Assembly: GCA_020628095.1 (NCBI GenBank)
Contig: JAHDFP010000002.1
Coordinates: forward strand, 327,715-391,714
From: Saprospiraceae bacterium
GTDB lineage: Bacteria; Bacteroidota; Bacteroidia; Chitinophagales; Saprospiraceae
Length of the DNA stretch: 64,000 bases
Direction of reading: 5' to 3'
In this document: in pieces, positions 56,021-64,000 of the stretch
Layout: each line of letters opens with the position of its first letter
Numbering within the stretch: position 1 is the first letter of the stretch
Translations under genes and position numbers: made by a program
Notes under the pieces: model-generated
The model's input: the letters and a program-made list of their open reading frames with translations, nothing else
Database searches by the model: none
Told to the model about the DNA's origin: nothing

Positions 56021-57028
56021 ATGTCAAATTTGAAAAACATGATGGACTCCCTTATTGCAAGGTTTGATGAGCAACTTTTAGAATCATTACAGATTGGCGA
56101 AGCGGCCAATATCAATGCACATTCAGAACCTATAAATAAAGTATATGTAGCTGGTCTCGGAGGATCAGGAATAGGTGCCAATTTCGTTGCAGAATTTATT
56201 AAGGATCAATGTCCAATTCCCTATACAGTGGGCAAAGGTTATGGTATACCAAAATTCGTAGATAAAAATACACTGGCAATATGTTCTTCCTACTCTGGTA
56301 ATACAGAAGAGACGCTAAGTGCTTATGAGCAAATGCTGGAGACAGGTGCCAAAATTGTCATTATCTCTTCAGGTGGAAAATTAATAGAAGAAGCGAAAAC
56401 TAGAGGGTTTGATTATATACAAGTACCTGGCAATTGGCCTTCGCCAAGGGCGTGCCTCGGATACTCTGTTATACAACAGCTTTTCGTTATGGAGAAGTTG
56501 GGGTTCATAGATGATAGTTACAAGGCTCAACTTAAATCTGCCATTGATCTCATAAAATTTGATAGAGAAGATATTCAGAAATCAGCCAAGCAAGTCGCAG
56601 ATAGAATCTATGACAAAATTCCGATCATCTATACAACGGATAGAATGGAATCTGTTGCTGTGAGATTACGTCAGCAGATCAATGAAAACTCTAAGATGTT
56701 ATGCTGGCATCATGTTATCCCTGAGATGAATCATAATGAGCTCGTAGGGTGGACAGAGAAGCATCCTAATATGGCAGTCATCTATCTGCGTAATCAGGAT
56801 GATTATGCTCGTAATCAAGTGCGTATCAAAATCAATCAGGATATCATATCTAAATACACAGATACTATTATAGATATATACTCTAAAGGAAATTCTCTCA
56901 TAGAGCGTGCGATGTATTTAGTGCATTTTGGGGACTGGGTCTCTTGGTATCTCTCTGAGCTAAAAGAAGTCGATGCAATAGAGGTCAACGTTATAGATTA
57001 TCTCAAGTCAGAACTCGCTAAAGTCTAA
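56021..57028 (+). CDS. Bifunctional phosphoglucose/phosphomannose isomerase
   Basis: A 335-residue SIS-domain protein. The first SIS domain contains VYVAGLGGSGIGANFV (about 43-58) and CSSYSGNTEETLSAYEQ (about 90-106), which binds the sugar phosphate. The C-terminal PGI/PMI-type domain has LRQQINENSKMLCWHHVIPEMNHNELVGW, with the Glu/His typical of the archaeal and Bacteroidota bifunctional enzyme. It interconverts glucose-6-P or mannose-6-P with fructose-6-P in the cytoplasm. A ROK-family sugar kinase follows after 37 bp, giving a small hexose-phosphate unit. Confidence 0.93.
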   Translation: MSNLKNMMDSLIARFDEQLLESLQIGEAANINAHSEPINKVYVAGLGGSGIGANFVAEFIKDQCPIPYTVGKGYGIPKFVDKNTLAICSSYSGNTEETLSAYEQMLETGAKIVIISSGGKLIEEAKTRGFDYIQVPGNWPSPRACLGYSVIQQLFVMEKLGFIDDSYKAQLKSAIDLIKFDREDIQKSAKQVADRIYDKIPIIYTTDRMESVAVRLRQQINENSKMLCWHHVIPEMNHNELVGWTEKHPNMAVIYLRNQDDYARNQVRIKINQDIISKYTDTIIDIYSKGNSLIERAMYLVHFGDWVSWYLSELKEVDAIEVNVIDYLKSELAKV

Positions 57029-57065
57029 CTTAGATTAAAGATACATTCCTATAAATCAAAATGTC

Positions 57066-57968
57066 ATGGCCGATTTGCTTTGGGGTATAGACTTGGGAGG
57101 TACTAAGATAGAGTGTGCCGTCTTAGACAAAGATTATAATATCCTCGAAAGAGAACGTATCCCCACGATGGGAGATAAAGGATACGAAGTTGTGCTGGAT
57201 AGGATAAAGATGCTTGTAGATCAGGTTGCAGAATCTTTAGGAGAGAAGCCAACTAAGATTGGCATAGGGACACCAGGTTCTATCAATCCACAAACTAATA
57301 ATCTTAGGAACTGTAATTCTGTATATCTCAATGGGCATCCATTCCAGAGAGATATACAAAAAAAGTTAGGTATACCCGTCAAAGTCACTAATGATGCGAA
57401 CTGTTTTGCGGTATCAGAATATAAATTGGGCGTAATACCAGAGAAGTATCCAGAGGCCAAGGTCGTGATGGGCGTTATAATGGGTACAGGTGTAGGATCA
57501 GGTATTATCGTACATGGAAATATAATTGATGGCAAAAATGGTATAGGCGGAGAGTGGGGACATAATTATCTGGATGCTTCGGGCGGAGATTGTTATTGTG
57601 GTAAAGTGGGTTGTGTAGAAAAAGTGATAAGTGGTCCCAGCCTCGAGTCTTATTACACATCCATAAGTGGTAATAAGAAGAAGCTCTCTGAGATCGTAGA
57701 GTTATATAGATCTGGTGATGAAAAATCATCGCTAGTCATGGATCGCCTTTTTGAGTTCTTTTGTAAAGGGATTTCTAATATAATTAATGTCCTTGATCCT
57801 GATGTCATAATCATAGGAGGAGGATTAGGTAATATAGATGAACTTTATTCCGAGGGCCTAACACGATTAGACAAATACGTCTTTAGCGATTACGTTAGTA
57901 CGATATTTACCAAGCCCAAGTATGGAGACAGTTCTGGTGTCTTAGGTGCCTCTTTGTTGTGGACCTAG
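57066..57968 (+). CDS. ROK-family sugar kinase
   Basis: A 300-residue protein of usual length. The ATP-binding phosphate-1 motif is WGIDLGGTKIECAVLD (about 5-20). The catalytic-Asp region VTNDANCFAVSEY and GTGVGSGII follow. GGEWGHNYLD and the zinc site CYCGKVGCVE (CxCGxxGCxE) are complete. Because it is a kinase with no helix-turn-helix domain, glucokinase or similar hexokinase activity is expected; the exact sugar is not fixed. It ends in a 4-bp CTAG overlap with the convergent metalloprotease gene. Confidence 0.92.
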   Translation: MADLLWGIDLGGTKIECAVLDKDYNILERERIPTMGDKGYEVVLDRIKMLVDQVAESLGEKPTKIGIGTPGSINPQTNNLRNCNSVYLNGHPFQRDIQKKLGIPVKVTNDANCFAVSEYKLGVIPEKYPEAKVVMGVIMGTGVGSGIIVHGNIIDGKNGIGGEWGHNYLDASGGDCYCGKVGCVEKVISGPSLESYYTSISGNKKKLSEIVELYRSGDEKSSLVMDRLFEFFCKGISNIINVLDPDVIIIGGGLGNIDELYSEGLTRLDKYVFSDYVSTIFTKPKYGDSSGVLGASLLWT

Positions 57969-58726
57969 TCACTAGAAGAGTGAGCATATACCTTGACCAC
58001 GCGATCCATCAAATATTTACGGTACTTAAGGGCATGTCTCTGCATCGCCTCTAATTGTTGTCTGGTAAACTGAGAAGCATTCACTCCATAAGACATGTGA
58101 TTGAGAGATTCGTCAGCACTTGTCCGCATACCAAAGGCTAATTTTTGTGATCCTAGCATTTCCCACGGATGATGTAATCCTAAGAAATGTCCCATCTCAT
58201 GTACAAGAGTAGATTTACTATACAGTCCATCATAAGCCATATATATTCTGTCAAAATTTGGACTATTGAGAGCGTATTCGTTTTCTCTTGTCCGTAGTCT
58301 TGGAGTGAATCCCATAAGAGCACGATCCGTACCTTCTTGTGCGTAGGTGTCAAATAAAAATACATTGATAGCGCCTTTCTTTTCTATAGGCTTTATGAGG
58401 GCATTGATTGTTGCTGTCTCTTCATGTTTCATGTATTCCTCATAAAGATCTGGCAGATAAGCCTGACCGTAATCCATAAATAGCTCGTCGAATTCAAATT
58501 CAACATATCCTTCGAATTCCTCATTGAGAAATTTGATATTATCATTAATGAGAACTGTTATCTCTGGATTGACCTCAGTCTGTCCCATCATGAATACATT
58601 GATTTTCATGACCGGTATCTCCATTGGTGTTCTGGATTCTTGGCTGTAATCATTAAGATTGACCACCTGTGAGACCATAAAATTGGACCAAATTACAGCA
58701 ACAACATATTTATATACCCCCTTCAT
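57965..58726 (-). CDS. Zinc metalloprotease, M43-like
   Basis: A 253-residue protein. The extended zinc motif HExxHxxGxxH is complete: His176, Glu177, His180, Gly183 and His186 in VHEMGHFLGLHH. A downstream NHMSYG supplies a Met-turn as in pappalysin/M43 and related metzincins. The N-terminus (about 1-22) is only weakly hydrophobic, so export through Sec is plausible but not certain. No T9SS tail or pro-domain is evident. It is shorter than most M43 members and its substrate is unknown. Confidence 0.82.
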   Translation of the reverse strand: MKGVYKYVVAVIWSNFMVSQVVNLNDYSQESRTPMEIPVMKINVFMMGQTEVNPEITVLINDNIKFLNEEFEGYVEFEFDELFMDYGQAYLPDLYEEYMKHEETATINALIKPIEKKGAINVFLFDTYAQEGTDRALMGFTPRLRTRENEYALNSPNFDRIYMAYDGLYSKSTLVHEMGHFLGLHHPWEMLGSQKLAFGMRTSADESLNHMSYGVNASQFTRQQLEAMQRHALKYRKYLMDRVVKVYAHSSSD

Positions 58727-58902
58727 CTGATACGGTTCAAGTTAGAATTGTCTATATAACGTGCAAAATGTAAAGTACTTGCAAAAAGTATGTTAAATAG
58801 GGTATTCTTTCAGGTAGGTAGATGTTAACAAAATATAATTTGGCGTATTGTGTTTAGGGCAAGTTTAGTACCATTCAGTGTTAACAACTATATTTTAACG
58901 AA

Positions 58903-60267
58903 TCATATTGAAGAAAAGTATTTTTTGGCAGCATGCATGACATTTTTTGATAGCAAAATAGTCGCGATCATAGTCGGGATTGCCATCAAAGCAAAAAAAC
59001 CATCTATAAGATTAAGGATAATATCTAGCGAGGTGACGGCACCGACTAATATGCTGAAAAGATAAAAGCCATTATAGTAGTGTTTCTTGTCCGCTCCAAG
59101 TAAAAAAGACATGCACTTAGTACCATAATAAGCATAGCTGAATAAAGATGATATGCTGAATATGGATATACAAAGTAATAGGATATATTGCCCTACGCCT
59201 GGGATAGCCTGAGAAAAGGCTAATGCAGTCAGACTAACGCCATTGCTTTCTGACGTTTGCCATATACCAGTCACGAGTATGGCTAATGCGGTAAGTGTGC
59301 ACACTATAATGGTATCTATGAATGGTCCGAGCATGGCGACCAGACCTTCACGTACAGGTTCGGAAGTCTTGGCTGCGCCATGAGCCATAGGCGCTGTTCC
59401 GATTCCGGCCTCATTAGAGAAAGCTCCTCGCCTGATGCCCAATATAATCAGTCCACCTACGATTCCTCCGACACGTGGATCTCCACTATAATTATCAGCA
59501 ACGAAAGCATCTGTAAAAATCATCATCAGATACTTAGGTATCTCTTGGTAGTTGACCAGAAGAATGACTAAGACGGCCAAGAAATACATAATGACCATAG
59601 ATGGCACTAGCCGTACGGTAATAGAACTGATCCTTTTGAGTCCGCCTAGAATCACAGATGCCGCCAATACTGCCAGAATAACACCAATCATCAGATTAGT
59701 GCTAAATCCTATTTGGATATCATTAGGGACGAGCAGTATGTCATTGATGGCTTGGGTTAGTTGATTTACATTGAATATAGGTAATGCACCGATCAGTCCA
59801 GCAACACTAAAGAAAATGGCTAAGGGCTTCCATGATTGGCCTAGACCCTCAATTATAAAATACATGGGTCCACCCTGTGTTACGCCTTCCGAATCCTTGC
59901 CTCTATACAGTACCGACAGCGTACAGGTAAAAAACTTAGTAGACATACCAATAATCCCGCTCACCCACATCCAAAATATGGCTCCTGGACCACCTATCGT
60001 TATAGCCACCGCAACTCCTGCTATATTACCCATTCCTACAGTCGCGGCTAAGGCGGTGGTCAGTGCTTCGAAGTGATTTATCTGACCCGGATCATTAGGA
60101 TTATCATATTTTCCTCTTAGTACATTGATAGCATGACCAAAGTACCTGAATGGTAAAAAACGTGAGAATATCAAAAAATATAATCCGCCACCAGTCAGCA
60201 AAATCAATAGCGGTAACCCCCATACAAATGAAGCAAACTGAGCAATCCAATTATCAATGATTTCCAT
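58903..60267 (-). CDS. Sodium:alanine (AgcS-family) symporter
   Basis: A 454-residue membrane protein with about ten or eleven helices. Family signatures are GNIAGVAVAITIGGPGAIFWMWV, GGPMYFIIEGLG and RRGAFSNEAGIGTAPMAHGAAKT with PVREGLVAMLGPFIDT following. It couples uptake of small neutral amino acids such as alanine or glycine to sodium in the inner membrane. It stands alone; the flanking gaps (176 and 222 bp) show no clear promoter consensus. Confidence 0.95.
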   Translation of the reverse strand: MEIIDNWIAQFASFVWGLPLLILLTGGGLYFLIFSRFLPFRYFGHAINVLRGKYDNPNDPGQINHFEALTTALAATVGMGNIAGVAVAITIGGPGAIFWMWVSGIIGMSTKFFTCTLSVLYRGKDSEGVTQGGPMYFIIEGLGQSWKPLAIFFSVAGLIGALPIFNVNQLTQAINDILLVPNDIQIGFSTNLMIGVILAVLAASVILGGLKRISSITVRLVPSMVIMYFLAVLVILLVNYQEIPKYLMMIFTDAFVADNYSGDPRVGGIVGGLIILGIRRGAFSNEAGIGTAPMAHGAAKTSEPVREGLVAMLGPFIDTIIVCTLTALAILVTGIWQTSESNGVSLTALAFSQAIPGVGQYILLLCISIFSISSLFSYAYYGTKCMSFLLGADKKHYYNGFYLFSILVGAVTSLDIILNLIDGFFALMAIPTMIATILLSKNVMHAAKKYFSSI

Positions 60268-60489
60268 GAGTTACGAGCTTATGACTTTTATAATAGATGG
60301 CTATCAAAGGTCAAGTTAAAGAATTCTTTAGGCCTTAATGAAGCTGTATTTACATAATTATATTGTCTACAATAATATTTTCATAATGCATCTCCACTTT
60401 ACTTAGGCCAAAATATGCAATAACTTTATGTGACTTTTTTGACATCCGTAGTCTTAACTTGTAAATTACATATTATAAAATAGTCTAAT

Positions 60490-60798
60490 ATGAAAACGGA
60501 TGTTTATTCTCACTATCTCGGTCATACTAATCAATTTGGGTTTTGGTTGACTAAGCCACATTGGGATAACTACGTGGCGCAAGTACTAAAAATCATAGGT
60601 ATCAAAGAAGGTGAATCCGTATTACCTACGGAGCATCCAAAGGTCATCGCACTCTTATTAGACAAAAGAACCAACGAAATAGAAGAAATCGTCGAGCTTG
60701 CAGAACCAGAAAAGCCAGATTATATCAAACTAAATCAAGACTTCGCCCCTAACTATATCCTTCCAGAGGCTATCAAGAAAGTGCTTAATGTCGCTTAA
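60490..60798 (+). CDS. Hypothetical conserved-looking small protein
   Basis: A 102-residue soluble protein without signal or membrane segment. It is balanced in charge, with aromatic-rich N-terminal half (YSHYLGHTNQFGFWLTKPHWDNYV) and an acidic C-terminal half (TNEIEEIVELAEPEKPDY). I do not recognise a family. It precedes the glycosyltransferase gene by 84 bp on the same strand, without an obvious functional link. Confidence 0.7.
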   Translation: MKTDVYSHYLGHTNQFGFWLTKPHWDNYVAQVLKIIGIKEGESVLPTEHPKVIALLLDKRTNEIEEIVELAEPEKPDYIKLNQDFAPNYILPEAIKKVLNVA

Positions 60799-60882
60799 TC
60801 TTTTCGGATTATAGACTCTTATAACCACGGCATTATAACTTCTTATCATTATCTTTTCGCTTTTTAGTTAATAATACACTGA

Positions 60883-62004
60883 TTGGATATAGCTGTCAAT
60901 ACGAGATTGCTTTTGTCACATCGGATGGAGGGTGTGGCAAGATATATATACGAAACCACCAAACGCCTTGTACTAAATCATCCAGAGGATAGGTTTCATT
61001 TCTTCTTTGACAGACCTTATGATAAGCAATTCATATTTGCGGAGAATGTAGAGCCGCATATTTTGTCTCCACCCGCTAGGCATCCTATACTATGGTATTT
61101 ATGGTTTGAGCGTGCCATTCCGCGCTATTTAGACAAGTATAAGATTGACGTGTTTTATTCTGGTGATATGTACCTGAGTATGAGATCCAAAGTACCCACT
61201 CTAATGGTAACGCATGATCTTAATTACCTGCATTATCCCAGAGGAATAAGATGGAGTCATCTCAAGTATTATCAGCATTATATGCCCAGGTTTCATCATA
61301 GGGCGGATCATCTTATTGCGGTCTCGCATGCTACTAAAAAGGACGTCGTCCACCAATATGGTCTGAGTGAAGAAAAAATTTCGGTTGCCTATAATTCTTG
61401 TCCGTCAGGATTCAGAAAATTTACAGAGTCAGAGAAAGAAGAGGCAAGACGCATTCATACAGGCGGTAGTCCATATTTTGTATATGTAGGATCGGTACAT
61501 CCTCGAAAGAATGTCGATCGGCTAATATTGGCATTTGATCATTTTAAGTCGAAGTACGGCACGGAGCATAAACTGGTTATATATGGACGTATGGCTTGGA
61601 AGACAGAAGCTGTCTCCGTCGCATTAGATCAAATCAATCATAAGGATGATGTTGTTTTTTTGAGTAATAAAGAGGCTCTTGTACAATCGGTGATGGCATC
61701 TGCTGAGGCCTTATGTTACATCTCATTATTTGAAGGTTTTGGGATTCCAATTGTGGAGGCTTACGCATCTGGTGTACCCGTTATTACTTCTAATGTATCA
61801 TCTATGCCAGAGGTCGCAGGCGAAGGTGCTTTGATAGTCGATCCTAACGATACCGAAGATATCAGTCAGGCCATGCACAAAATTATTGATAGAGGAACTA
61901 AAGAAAGACTTATCTCTAAAGGAACAGAACAGTTAGCCAAATTTAGTTGGGAAGAGTCTGCTCAGCATATTTATGAGCAGTTGCAAAGACTAGGTAACCG
62001 TTGA
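60883..62004 (+). CDS. GT4-family glycosyltransferase
   Basis: A 373-residue protein with a TTG start (MDIAVNTRLLLSHRMEGVARYIYE); the N-terminal Rossmann half opens directly with this strand, so no residues seem to be missing. The GT-B fold C-terminal half has YVGSVHPRKNVDRLILAF (about 197-214). The donor-phosphate motif EGFGIPIVE (Glu284 ... Glu292) is the EX7E signature of retaining GT4 enzymes. It probably adds a hexose to a lipid-linked or surface glycan; donor and acceptor are unknown. Its end overlaps the convergent lgt gene by 15 bp. Confidence 0.92.
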   Translation: MDIAVNTRLLLSHRMEGVARYIYETTKRLVLNHPEDRFHFFFDRPYDKQFIFAENVEPHILSPPARHPILWYLWFERAIPRYLDKYKIDVFYSGDMYLSMRSKVPTLMVTHDLNYLHYPRGIRWSHLKYYQHYMPRFHHRADHLIAVSHATKKDVVHQYGLSEEKISVAYNSCPSGFRKFTESEKEEARRIHTGGSPYFVYVGSVHPRKNVDRLILAFDHFKSKYGTEHKLVIYGRMAWKTEAVSVALDQINHKDDVVFLSNKEALVQSVMASAEALCYISLFEGFGIPIVEAYASGVPVITSNVSSMPEVAGEGALIVDPNDTEDISQAMHKIIDRGTKERLISKGTEQLAKFSWEESAQHIYEQLQRLGNR

Positions 62005-63183
62005 GTTATTATTAGTCATATCAGGAATCGTATAATCATGCTTATTCTTACCGCTTGAGCGCAGAAATAACATGCCCAAAATCCCTACCAGAATAAGAAC
62101 CGCAGATATCGTCTGAGACATGGACCATTCAAGTCCAAATAGATCATACCTTGGATTAACTCTGATCTGTTCTACAAAAAACCTTGATACACCCGTCAGG
62201 AATACATAGAGGAAGAATAGTCTGCCAGGTGTCTTCCATGATTTTCTTATAGACCAAACAAAGAAGAAAAGCAGCAAAGAGACGGTAATCTCATATATCG
62301 GAGTTGGGTAGACAGGAGGTACTAATTCCATACAGTAACGACCTACACAATCCGCCATTTTCTCTCCGTCCAAAGCGACATTACGCGGGTAATTATAGGC
62401 CCACACCCAATCTGGTAAAAAGAACCAATCTGGTTTGGGCGCATCGTTGACGATACCCCAGTCACCATCACCAGAAAACTGACATCCCATCCTACCTACT
62501 CCATAACCAAATAGTAGAGCGGGTGCAGCGGCATCGGCCATGTGTTTGACGGGGATGCCTATTTTTTTGGCATATAATGCGACACATATTCCAGCGAGTA
62601 TTAGTCCGCCATATATAGTCAGTCCACTACCAGATAATAACTGCCCCATCGGGTCTGCGATAAAAGAATCCCAGTTTTCGAAAATGGATAATAGTCTTGA
62701 TCCCAATATACCTGTGAGAGCCGCGACCATTATAATAGAGGAAGTCTTAGAAGAAGGATATATACTATAGATTGTTCCCTTGGGTGGCAAAGGCTTGTTT
62801 TTATAATCGAAATAGTAGTAGATTCCAGCTAACACGCCCAATATACTTCCCATCGCGATATTTCCATCACTAGTGAAAATGATACCTGCTGGGTCTGCCT
62901 TAAAGGCATCAAAATTCTGATAGATATAAGGAATCTTATAACCTAGACCGAAAGCCAATAGGGCATTGATGATAACTTCTATAATGGGGTTGCTATCTTC
63001 TTTGACTTGTAACTTAGGGATAAGTCCTTCTTTCTCTTTTCTTTCCAGCTCCTTTTTGACCCAGTAATAAGCCGATAAAAAGGTGAGACCCAAAAACAGA
63101 CCAAAAGTCTTAACGATAGACGTCCAATTGTCTACTTCTGTGCCAATAATATCATGTAAGAAATAAGAGAGATCTGGATACAT
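61990..63183 (-). CDS. lgt: Prolipoprotein diacylglyceryl transferase
   Basis: A 397-residue integral membrane protein that moves diacylglycerol from phosphatidylglycerol to the lipobox cysteine of prolipoproteins, the first step needed by the lipoproteins of the PUL here. Lgt signatures include a core helix FGYGVGRMGCQFSGDGDWG (near residue 230), SGLTIYGGLILAG and YPTPIYEI. The protein is longer than proteobacterial Lgt (~290) because of an N-terminal helix-rich extension. The motif has Cys-Gln in place of the Asn-Phe of the classical signature; I believe this variant is usual in the phylum. About seven or more helices are visible. Confidence 0.93.
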   Translation of the reverse strand: MYPDLSYFLHDIIGTEVDNWTSIVKTFGLFLGLTFLSAYYWVKKELERKEKEGLIPKLQVKEDSNPIIEVIINALLAFGLGYKIPYIYQNFDAFKADPAGIIFTSDGNIAMGSILGVLAGIYYYFDYKNKPLPPKGTIYSIYPSSKTSSIIMVAALTGILGSRLLSIFENWDSFIADPMGQLLSGSGLTIYGGLILAGICVALYAKKIGIPVKHMADAAAPALLFGYGVGRMGCQFSGDGDWGIVNDAPKPDWFFLPDWVWAYNYPRNVALDGEKMADCVGRYCMELVPPVYPTPIYEITVSLLLFFFVWSIRKSWKTPGRLFFLYVFLTGVSRFFVEQIRVNPRYDLFGLEWSMSQTISAVLILVGILGMLFLRSSGKNKHDYTIPDMTNNNSTVT

Positions 63184-63201
63184 TATAAGTTATAAGTTGC
63201 T

Positions 63202-63209
63202 CAAAATTA
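63202..63209 (-). promoter_or_regulatory. Candidate -7 box (TAATTTTG) for lgt
   Basis: A minus-strand TAnnTTTG match 19 bp upstream of the lgt ATG, which would give a very short leader. No clear -33 element. Confidence 0.35.
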
Positions 63210-63290
63210 GAGATAATACAGTGATTAGTTATAATTCTGCACGAGAGTATTATTATATTAAATTCCATAAAGTAGCAAAGCAATTAAAAA

Positions 63291-63881
63291 GTGGGGTTAC
63301 GAAAAATAAAAACTAAGGGTAATCTTATTGAATTTTATAAAGACTGGAAAGGTGTAGAAACCGTTTTTGTTAACAATCAAATAGTCTCAAAGAAATTTTC
63401 ATTTTCAGGAACAGATCACCTGTTCAAAATTTTTAGTAGAGGCATTGCTTATAATTATTTGTTGGTATCCAAAATGGGATCAATAGGTCAAACTTTAATC
63501 GATTTAAAGTGCAACGGAAAATATGTTAAACAAAACTTATGGGTAATATTTGGAACGAAGCAAATAGAGCGAAACAAGTATAAAGCCAAGGGAATTAAGG
63601 AATTGAATGATTTTGATGTGGATGAGGCAATTGAGTATTTGGACCGAGCATTAAATGTGAATGGTCAAGACCCAGAAATTTATTTTTATTTGGCTTGCTG
63701 TCACTCTATAAATGAGAATAAAGAAGAAGCATTTGAATGTATAAGAAAAGCCATAAAGAATAAGCTAGCTAACCATGATATGATTTTGGAAAATGAGATG
63801 CTTGCCTATCTAAGAACACAAAAGGAATTCGAAGATTTCAAAAAGTCAAATTACACTAAATACGCTAAGCCCAAGTCATAA
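63291..63881 (+). CDS. Hypothetical TPR-containing protein
   Basis: A 196-residue protein with a GTG start. The N-terminal ~95 residues are a compact beta-rich region (VETVFVNNQIVSKKFSFSGTDH) of no recognised family. Residues ~105-160 look like one or two TPR motifs (FDVDEAIEYLDRALNVNGQDPEIYFYLACCHSINENKEEA lies within). No signal peptide. The role is likely protein-protein contact; nothing more can be said. The last ~120 bp of the window after its stop hold nothing I recognise. Confidence 0.7.
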   Translation: MGLRKIKTKGNLIEFYKDWKGVETVFVNNQIVSKKFSFSGTDHLFKIFSRGIAYNYLLVSKMGSIGQTLIDLKCNGKYVKQNLWVIFGTKQIERNKYKAKGIKELNDFDVDEAIEYLDRALNVNGQDPEIYFYLACCHSINENKEEAFECIRKAIKNKLANHDMILENEMLAYLRTQKEFEDFKKSNYTKYAKPKS

Positions 63882-64000
63882 GTGATCAATCAACTATAGG
63901 AAATTGCTCGGAAATATTATATGTTGAATTTCGTTCGACCTACTAATAATGTTCCAATCAAGTAAAAATAATCGGGAATGACAATAGACATTATAGGTGC

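Overview
The window looks like chromosomal DNA of a Bacteroidota bacterium, probably a marine or aquatic member of the Saprospiria-like lineages. This is inferred from gene content: C-terminal type IX secretion (T9SS) sorting domains of both type A and type B, SprB-like repeats, a SusC/SusD pair, MnmE, zinc-free L31 type B, a YkvA/YraN/GlmU-like housekeeping set typical of the phylum, AT-rich composition, and several Bacteroidota-type promoter -7 boxes (TAnnTTTG). Species cannot be named from the sequence alone.

Layout. 1-8252: a giant SprB-repeat T9SS protein, cut by the left edge, with a large internal duplication. 8321-18863: a 3200-residue SpvB/TcdB/RHS polymorphic-toxin-like protein followed by two small unknown genes, one of which could be an immunity protein. 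18864-20238: a small accessory island with a broken xre-like tail, a dead REP-associated (IS200-like) transposase and an intact RelBE-type toxin-antitoxin pair. 20239-21633: mnmE (minus). 21987-26369: a secreted dockerin-repeat T9SS protein. 26525-40095: a polysaccharide utilisation locus (PUL) with a CBM-like T9SS protein, SusC, SusD, a PKD lipoprotein, GH16, GH3 and GH5-CBM6; the enzyme set suggests beta-1,3/1,6-glucan (laminarin-type) breakdown. 40092-44872: a GNAT acetyltransferase and a type B T9SS protein with eight perfectly in-phase 52-residue repeats, both minus.

44993-47342 is the most unusual segment: a four-gene cluster with one secreted protein ending in an IPTLxxWG-type CTERM tail, a small two-helix membrane protein, an exosortase (XrtH-like, with Cys/Arg/His catalytic residues visible) and a further membrane protein. 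It looks like a private, single-substrate exosortase system inside a bacterium that otherwise sorts surface proteins through T9SS.

47339-63881 is mostly core genome: RsmI-like methyltransferase, scpA, atpD-atpC, YkvA, polysaccharide deacetylase, a TPR membrane protein, a spermidine-synthase-like protein, a GlmU-like nucleotidyltransferase, rpmE2, YraN, phosphoglucose/phosphomannose isomerase, ROK kinase, an M43-like metalloprotease, an AgcS symporter, a GT4 glycosyltransferase, lgt and a TPR protein. Gene packing is very tight: five of the six convergent gene pairs overlap or abut at their stop codons. No rRNA, tRNA or CRISPR array was recognised.
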